In this document: positions 32,400-36,872 of the stretch, in pieces
Position numbering within the stretch: position 1 is the first letter of the stretch
How the letters are laid out: each line of letters starts with the position of its first letter
NCBI GenBank assembly: GCA_902551695.1
Contig: CACDEI010000010.1
Span: forward strand, 1-36,872
DNA: 36,872 nt
Direction of reading: 5' to 3'
From: an uncultured Pseudomonadota bacterium
GTDB lineage: Bacteria > Pseudomonadota > Gammaproteobacteria > Ga0077536
Notes under the pieces: generated by a model
Database searches by the model: none
Told to the model about the DNA's origin: nothing
Seen by the model: only the letters and a program-made list of their open reading frames with translations
Position numbers and translations under genes: made by a program

Positions 32400-33032
32400 T
32401 TACAATTCTAAACATACGCTTTTCCCCTTAGCTTCCCCGCATGCTTTTAAAAGCGTAATTTTTAAGCCTCTCAAACCGGACGATGAAGATAAAATTTTCG
32501 AGCTTATTCTAAGCGTACTAGAAGACGAGTAATTAACCGCACTGAAAGGAAGAAAAGTGACACCCCAACTTTTTCCTGTCAAAGCGGCAAGACTCAGTTT
32601 CCTAGAATCCTTGAATAACACATTTGAAAGCCAAGCTAATACTATCGAGCAATCCTCAACCTTAAGTGCATCTTCGTAAATCCTTAAGATTTCTTGGCCT
32701 CTTGAAGCACTTTTACAAGGTGGATTGATTATTATCAAGTTTGATAACTCTAATCCTTCAAAAGATAAAGCGGACGGAAAAGGTATATAGGGAGGATTAA
32801 CAAATATGACTTTTTTCTGCGCTCTTGTCATACGAGCGATTAACGGTAACACAAGACGCAATGCCCCCATCCCAGCCTTTTCAGAAAATATTTCTGTAAG
32901 ACCGTGTTTCGGCCACCCACCGCCCGGCAAGATTTGATCTAAAGTTTTGTATCCTGTTTCTCTAAAACCAAGGTTGTAAGTGAAGGCATGATCTGTCCAT
33001 ACAAGGGATTTGTTTATTAATCCTTCAAGCAT
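32400..33032 (-). CDS. imuA: ImuA, RecA/SulA-like SOS mutagenesis protein
   Basis: This 210-residue protein has the ImuA pattern: GYKTLDQILPGGGWPKHGLTEIFS near residues 27-50, followed by a region where RecA-like proteins have Walker A (SEKAGMGALRL). That loop lacks the GKT, so ATP binding is doubtful. ImuA works with ImuB and an error-prone polymerase in translesion synthesis. It lies 5 bases downstream of lexA and 16 bases upstream of imuB, all on one strand. Confidence 0.9.
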   Translation of the reverse strand: MLEGLINKSLVWTDHAFTYNLGFRETGYKTLDQILPGGGWPKHGLTEIFSEKAGMGALRLVLPLIARMTRAQKKVIFVNPPYIPFPSALSFEGLELSNLIIINPPCKSASRGQEILRIYEDALKVEDCSIVLAWLSNVLFKDSRKLSLAALTGKSWGVTFLPFSAVNYSSSSTLRISSKILSSSSGLRGLKITLLKACGEAKGKSVCLEL

Positions 33033-33037
33033 AAGGG

Positions 33038-33658
33038 CTAAACCTTCGCTCTCAACACACCTACACCAATCCCTTCGATGATAAGTTCTTGTGAAGCCAA
33101 ATCAACTTCTAAAGTCTTAAAAGAAGCATTCTCAGGTAATAAACGAACTTTAGCTCCGCGCTTATAAAACCTCTTTACAGTAACCTCATTGTCTAATCGT
33201 GCCACCACTATCTGACCATTACGCGCTACATTATTAGAATGCACCACTAGCAAGTCTTGATCGAGAATACCGACACCGACCATGCTATCCCCCTTTACTC
33301 GGAGCAGATAACTTGGCTTCAAATCAAACATTGATGGATCTACAAAATAGCTATCCTCCATATGTTCAATCGCTAAAATAGGTTGTCCTGCTGCCACCTG
33401 ACCAATAACAGGCAATTCCAATTCTGAGGCCAAAGAGGCACTTTTCTTCATCAATCGAATTCCTCTCGATGTACCAGGTAAAAGATCGATATAGTTTTTT
33501 CTCGCCAATGCTCGCAAATGATCTTCGGCAGCATTGGCCGAACTAAATCCTAACGACTTAGCAATTTCCGCTCTTGTTGGAGGCATGCCCGTTTTCTCTA
33601 TGAAATTACATATCAACTCAAGTACTTCTGATTGCCTTTTAGTAAGACCGGTTGGCAT
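33038..33658 (-). CDS. lexA: SOS repressor LexA
   Basis: This 206-residue LexA has an N-terminal winged helix ([34 protein letters not shown]), the self-cleavage site A90-G91 in VAAGQP, catalytic S125 in [10 protein letters not shown] and K162 in EVTVKRF. It represses SOS genes until activated RecA stimulates its cleavage. It heads lexA-imuA-imuB and has its own SOS box 22 bases upstream, so the whole cassette should be DNA-damage inducible. GGGGA lies about 8 bases before the ATG. The divergent neighbour is dgkA, as in E. coli. Confidence 0.97.
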   Translation of the reverse strand: MPTGLTKRQSEVLELICNFIEKTGMPPTRAEIAKSLGFSSANAAEDHLRALARKNYIDLLPGTSRGIRLMKKSASLASELELPVIGQVAAGQPILAIEHMEDSYFVDPSMFDLKPSYLLRVKGDSMVGVGILDQDLLVVHSNNVARNGQIVVARLDNEVTVKRFYKRGAKVRLLPENASFKTLEVDLASQELIIEGIGVGVLRAKV

Positions 33659-33680
33659 AGATAATTCCCCGTAATTATTA

Positions 33681-33696
33681 CTGTATATAAAAACAG
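33681..33696. promoter_or_regulatory. LexA operator (SOS box)
   Basis: CTGTATATAAAAACAG matches the gammaproteobacterial consensus CTG-N10-CAG exactly and is flanked symmetrically as TACTG...CAGTA. It lies 22 bases upstream of lexA and overlaps the expected lexA promoter. It is far enough from dgkA that dgkA need not be controlled by it. Confidence 0.9.
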
Positions 33697-33758
33697 TATT
33701 TTCCTGGATCTCGATATGAAATACAAGTCTTTAGCTCTCTATTAACGCTCAATTACGC

Positions 33759-33764
33759 TATAAT
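33759..33764 (+). promoter_or_regulatory. Candidate -10 of dgkA
   Basis: A perfect TATAAT lies 38 bases before the dgkA ATG. No strong -35 is present at the right distance. Confidence 0.35.
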
Positions 33765-33802
33765 CCTGCTATTAGCAGCGTTAACCAAGTAACAAATTAT
33801 CG

Positions 33803-34183
33803 ATGACGAACAAAAGAACGGGCTTTAAACGCCTAAGAAAGGCATTCGGCTATTCCGTAAAAGGGATAGAACAGGCTTGGCACAATGAAGAGGCTTTTCG
33901 ACTAGAAACCATTCTTTGTATTTGCCTATTCCCTCTGAGCTTTTTCGTAGGCAACAATATAACTGAATACATTCTTCTAATCGGAACTCTAGTCTTGCTA
34001 GTGATAACCGAGCTCTTTAATTCAGCCATCGAAGCGCTAACCGATCGTGTTGGATTAGATAACCATGAACTATCTGGACGGGCAAAAGATATAGCATCTG
34101 CTACAGTATTTATAGCATTAATCTATTTAGTATCGGTCTGGTTATCGCTCGCATGGAATAATATATTATCTTCAAATTTTTAA
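33803..34183 (+). CDS. dgkA: Diacylglycerol kinase DgkA
   Basis: This 126-residue three-helix membrane kinase has the family signature ELFNSAIEALTDRVG (70-84), with E70 as the catalytic-type residue and N73, plus the N-terminal amphipathic EEAFRLE motif and D96. It phosphorylates diacylglycerol to phosphatidate at the inner membrane. dgkA next to lexA is a normal gammaproteobacterial arrangement. E. coli DgkA also phosphorylates ceramide in vitro, which is relevant to the nearby lipid locus but is not evidence for that activity here. glnS follows 19 bases downstream. Confidence 0.95.
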   Translation: MTNKRTGFKRLRKAFGYSVKGIEQAWHNEEAFRLETILCICLFPLSFFVGNNITEYILLIGTLVLLVITELFNSAIEALTDRVGLDNHELSGRAKDIASATVFIALIYLVSVWLSLAWNNILSSNF

Positions 34184-34190
34184 ACTCAAT

Positions 34191-34196
34191 TATAAT
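34191..34196 (+). promoter_or_regulatory. Candidate -10 placed for a leaderless glnS transcript
   Basis: TATAAT ends 6 bases before the glnS ATG, so transcription would begin at or beside the A of the start codon. No Shine-Dalgarno sequence precedes the ATG. The -35 is weak. Confidence 0.35.
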
Positions 34197-34202
34197 AGCC
34201 AA

Positions 34203-35879
34203 ATGAACGAAACCCTTCCCAGCTCTAAAAGAAATTTCATACAACATATAATAGATAAAGATGTAAAGTCATTCGAAAATCAAAAAAGTATTATGACCCG
34301 CTTTCCTCCGGAGCCAAACGGTCATCTACATATTGGCCACGCAAAATCAATGTGCTTAAATTTTGGTCTTGCTAAAGAGTATGGAGGCATATGCAACCTT
34401 CGATTCGATGACACTAATCCGACAACCGAAAACAAAGAATACGTAGAATCAATAAAAGATGATGTAAAATGGTTAGGCTTCGATATCTCCAACGAAACCT
34501 ACTACGCTTCGGATTACTTTTCTATATTGTTTGATTTTGCGGTTAAGCTAATAAAGGAAGGTAAAGCATTTGTAGACAGCCAACCACCAGAAACAATTCG
34601 ATCTCAACGTGGTTCCTTACAGAAACCAGGCTCCAACAGTCCATTCCGCGATAGAGATGTGAATACCAATTTGGATTTGTTCCATCGCATGCGGGAAGGA
34701 GAGTTTAAGGAAGGAGAACATATACTAAGAGCTAAAATAGATATGTCCTCTCCTAACATGAACATGAGAGACCCCGCCTTATACAGAATCCGCGAAAAGG
34801 ATCACTACCGAACTGGAAACCAGTGGAATATCTACCCGATGTACGACTTCACCCAGTGCCTGTCAGATGCTATAGAGGGAGTGACTCACTCCATTTGCAC
34901 CCTAGAGTTCGAAGATCACAGGCCGTTGTACGATTGGGTGATAGAAAACGTCGAGACCAGCAACCGCCCGAAACAAATAGAGTTCGCCAGGTTAGAGATA
35001 GATTATTCAATCACGAGCAAAAGGAAACTCTTGTCTTTAGTGGAAGAGGGAAATGTTAGCGGATGGGATGATCCCAGGCTTCAAACCATCAAAGGGATGC
35101 GAAGAAGAGGCTACCCCCCTGAAGCCATCAAAAATTTTTGCGAGTTAATTGGCATAACGAAAAAACAAGCAGTAATAGACCTTAGCACCCTGGAAAACTG
35201 TGTTAGAGAAGAGCTAGATAAGAAAGCACCTAGAATAATGGCAGTTTTGGATCCCCTTAAGGTTATAATCAAAAACTTTCCAGGAAATACCTCAGAACAA
35301 TTGAACGCTCCGAATCATCCCAAGGACAGTACTTTCGGCGAGAGAAAATTACCGATAACAAAGGAAATCTACATCGAAAGATCTGACTTCATGGAGGAAC
35401 CACCGAAAAAATTTCATAGGCTATCCCCAGGCAAAAAAGTCAGATTAAGATATGCTTTCGTAATTAGATGCGAAGAAATCGTAAAGGATGAAAACGGAAC
35501 CGTTCAAGAACTCCATTGTTCCTACGATTCTAGTACTTATAACGGAAAGAATCCCGAGGATGGCAAGGTCAAAGGTATAATTCACTGGGTCTCTGCCGAG
35601 AAAAATATACCTATACAGGCCAGGCTTTTCGATAGGCTTTTCACAGTGCCCAATCCAAATGGAGAAGAAGACTTCCGGAAATTCCTTAATCCCAAAAGCT
35701 TAGAAATAAAAAATCATGGCTTAGCTGAAATTAGCTTGAAATCGTCTAAACATAGTCAATTTCAATTTGAACGAACGGGATACTTCTCTCTCGACAAAAA
35801 AGAGTCTACGAATGATAAATTGGTATATAACCGGACTACTACTCTAAGAGATTCTTGGCTTAAAGAACAAAAGAAGTAA
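34203..35879 (+). CDS. glnS: Glutaminyl-tRNA synthetase
   Basis: This 558-residue class I synthetase charges tRNA-Gln directly. It has the HIGH motif in PPEPNGHLHIGHAKSM (H43 to H46), the GlnRS-type RFDDTNPTTENKEYVESI, and a KMSKS variant ITSKRKL (about 270-276). The catalytic domain is followed by the two beta-barrel anticodon-binding domains, and the length equals the E. coli enzyme. ENKEYV with GGICNLRFDD distinguishes it from GluRS. It follows dgkA by 19 bases without a ribosome binding site. Confidence 0.97.
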   Translation: MNETLPSSKRNFIQHIIDKDVKSFENQKSIMTRFPPEPNGHLHIGHAKSMCLNFGLAKEYGGICNLRFDDTNPTTENKEYVESIKDDVKWLGFDISNETYYASDYFSILFDFAVKLIKEGKAFVDSQPPETIRSQRGSLQKPGSNSPFRDRDVNTNLDLFHRMREGEFKEGEHILRAKIDMSSPNMNMRDPALYRIREKDHYRTGNQWNIYPMYDFTQCLSDAIEGVTHSICTLEFEDHRPLYDWVIENVETSNRPKQIEFARLEIDYSITSKRKLLSLVEEGNVSGWDDPRLQTIKGMRRRGYPPEAIKNFCELIGITKKQAVIDLSTLENCVREELDKKAPRIMAVLDPLKVIIKNFPGNTSEQLNAPNHPKDSTFGERKLPITKEIYIERSDFMEEPPKKFHRLSPGKKVRLRYAFVIRCEEIVKDENGTVQELHCSYDSSTYNGKNPEDGKVKGIIHWVSAEKNIPIQARLFDRLFTVPNPNGEEDFRKFLNPKSLEIKNHGLAEISLKSSKHSQFQFERTGYFSLDKKESTNDKLVYNRTTTLRDSWLKEQKK

Positions 35880-36043
35880 TAGTTCACTTTTTATTTTAAT
35901 CAAGGCTAGAAAATTTAGATTCTTACTAATTTACTCAGAATAAAGTGTCATCACCTTATATGACATCGAGGGAGCTGCATTTTAAGCTTAACTAAATTTC
36001 TTTATCATTTTTGCTACCCTGAGCTAGTTTTCGCTACACAGAG

Positions 36044-36872
36044 CTATGAGAAGAGCAATAATTCTTCTTGGGTTCCTGCTCTACCATGCAACACGTAACT
36101 CAGGTAGTCCTCATAAGTTTCCATCCACATACCTGCGCTTCTTTCTCTTCCTTTCTCTTGATCAGTTTTTGTAGTTTTTGTATACCAATTATTACACCTC
36201 AACCAAACTTTATTTCTAGATGAAGAATTGCAAAGCTCTGTCCAAGATGAGACCGCATCAGATTTTGGCTCTACCACAGAATATCCTGTTTGGTTCATGC
36301 TAGATATAAGTTCCGCAATATATTTCGCCTGTTGTTCACACAGGAGCGTTACATTGGTCACAGGGTTAAGGCTTTGTGGGCCTGCCATCATATAAAAATT
36401 AGGCATATCTTCAACATGAATACCCCAAAGAGATTCAGGTCTCGTCATTTGAAAGCGATTTGTTTGGTTGGCTCCAAATTTTTTTGCCAAAGAAGTTCCG
36501 TTTCGACCGTAGATGGGGAAAGGTATGAAATTGCTGTCAAATCCTGTCGCATAGATGATCACATCAAGATCAAAATGCTCTCCTCTAGCAATTTTTAAAC
36601 CTGATTTATCAACACCCACAACTCCTCCATCATCATGAACAAGAGTGACATTCTGTTTATTGAAAGTCGTGTAATAATCATCGATGAAAAGCACTCTCTT
36701 ACACCAAAAGGGGTAATCTGGAATAAGGAGTTCTGCTATCTTTGAGTCATGAACTACATCCCTTATGCCTTTAGCCAGTTCCTCACATATAGCAGCATTT
36801 TGCTTATCATCGTGCAACATATCAAAATCTATAAACTGCTCGCCGGGTGGGTATTCTCCTTTTCCCATAGCT
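36044..36872 (-). CDS. Flavin-containing/Baeyer-Villiger-type monooxygenase, C-terminal part
   Basis: The reading frame enters the window from the right edge, so only the last roughly 275 residues are visible. The fragment has CKRVLFIDDYYTTFNKQNV, then the ATG motif region LDVIIYATGFDSNF typical of FMO/BVMO proteins near the second nucleotide-binding domain, followed by ESLWGIHVEDMPNFYMMAGPQS. The FAD- and NADPH-binding GxGxxG motifs and the BVMO fingerprint would lie upstream and cannot be checked. Substrate unknown. The ATG at 36868 is not the true start. It converges on glnS with 164 bases between. Confidence 0.85.
   Translation of the reverse strand, partial: AMGKGEYPPGEQFIDFDMLHDDKQNAAICEELAKGIRDVVHDSKIAELLIPDYPFWCKRVLFIDDYYTTFNKQNVTLVHDDGGVVGVDKSGLKIARGEHFDLDVIIYATGFDSNFIPFPIYGRNGTSLAKKFGANQTNRFQMTRPESLWGIHVEDMPNFYMMAGPQSLNPVTNVTLLCEQQAKYIAELISSMNQTGYSVVEPKSDAVSSWTELCNSSSRNKVWLRCNNWYTKTTKTDQEKGRERSAGMWMETYEDYLSYVLHGRAGTQEELLLFS

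Noticed and set aside
35946-35965. Inverted repeat TGTCAT...ATGACA after glnS
   Set aside because: Short stem without a U-run; not convincing as a terminator or operator.

Overview
The window looks like the chromosome of a gammaproteobacterium, probably low-to-medium GC and possibly marine (inference). The main evidence is conserved gene order: rpsF-rpsR-DUF2232-rplI-dnaB-alr-radA with rnr-rlmB just upstream, a class II tRNA-Leu beside rnr, and lexA-imuA-imuB divergent from dgkA-glnS.

Layout. 1-626: 3' end of a HlyC/CorC-type CBS protein (+). 635-9674: housekeeping genes, all on the minus strand (rnr-rlmB, then rpsF, rpsR, a DUF2232 membrane protein, rplI, dnaB, alr, radA), many overlapping or nearly touching. 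9739-9825: tRNA-Leu(CAG) on the plus strand, head to head with rnr. 9886-14585: a minus-strand operon for a Gld-like ABC exporter (ATPase, fused permease-GldG protein, DUF4340 protein). 14689-15129: a small cupin protein.

15309-30395: a roughly 15 kb lipid locus in two arms that converge at about 26245. The minus arm (fatty acyl-AMP ligase, NAD-dependent ceramide reductase, acyl carrier protein, serine palmitoyltransferase) and the first gene of the plus arm (GNAT-type bacterial ceramide synthase) make up a complete bacterial ceramide pathway. The rest of the plus arm encodes two NTP transferases, an LpxO-like 2-oxoglutarate hydroxylase, a HIT protein, LptF and LptG with a divergent LptA-like periplasmic protein, a metallophosphoesterase (minus strand), a CDP-alcohol phosphotransferase, a pol-beta/Tam41-like nucleotidyltransferase, and a Wzx/MATE-type flippase. 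My reading, which is inference, is that the locus makes ceramide, attaches a phospho-alcohol headgroup through a CDP-activated intermediate, possibly hydroxylates an acyl chain, and exports the product with its own Lpt-type bridge and/or flippase. The export and headgroup parts are the candidates for a poorly described system.

30815-33658: the SOS cassette lexA-imuA-imuB (minus) behind a clear LexA box. 33803-35879: dgkA and glnS (plus); glnS may be leaderless. 36044-36872: the C-terminal part of a flavin-containing monooxygenase cut by the window edge.

One gene, the ceramide reductase, has no ATG, GTG or TTG start that keeps its NAD-binding motif. It most likely starts at an ATA codon behind a good ribosome binding site, directly after the in-frame TAG stop of the acyl-AMP ligase.
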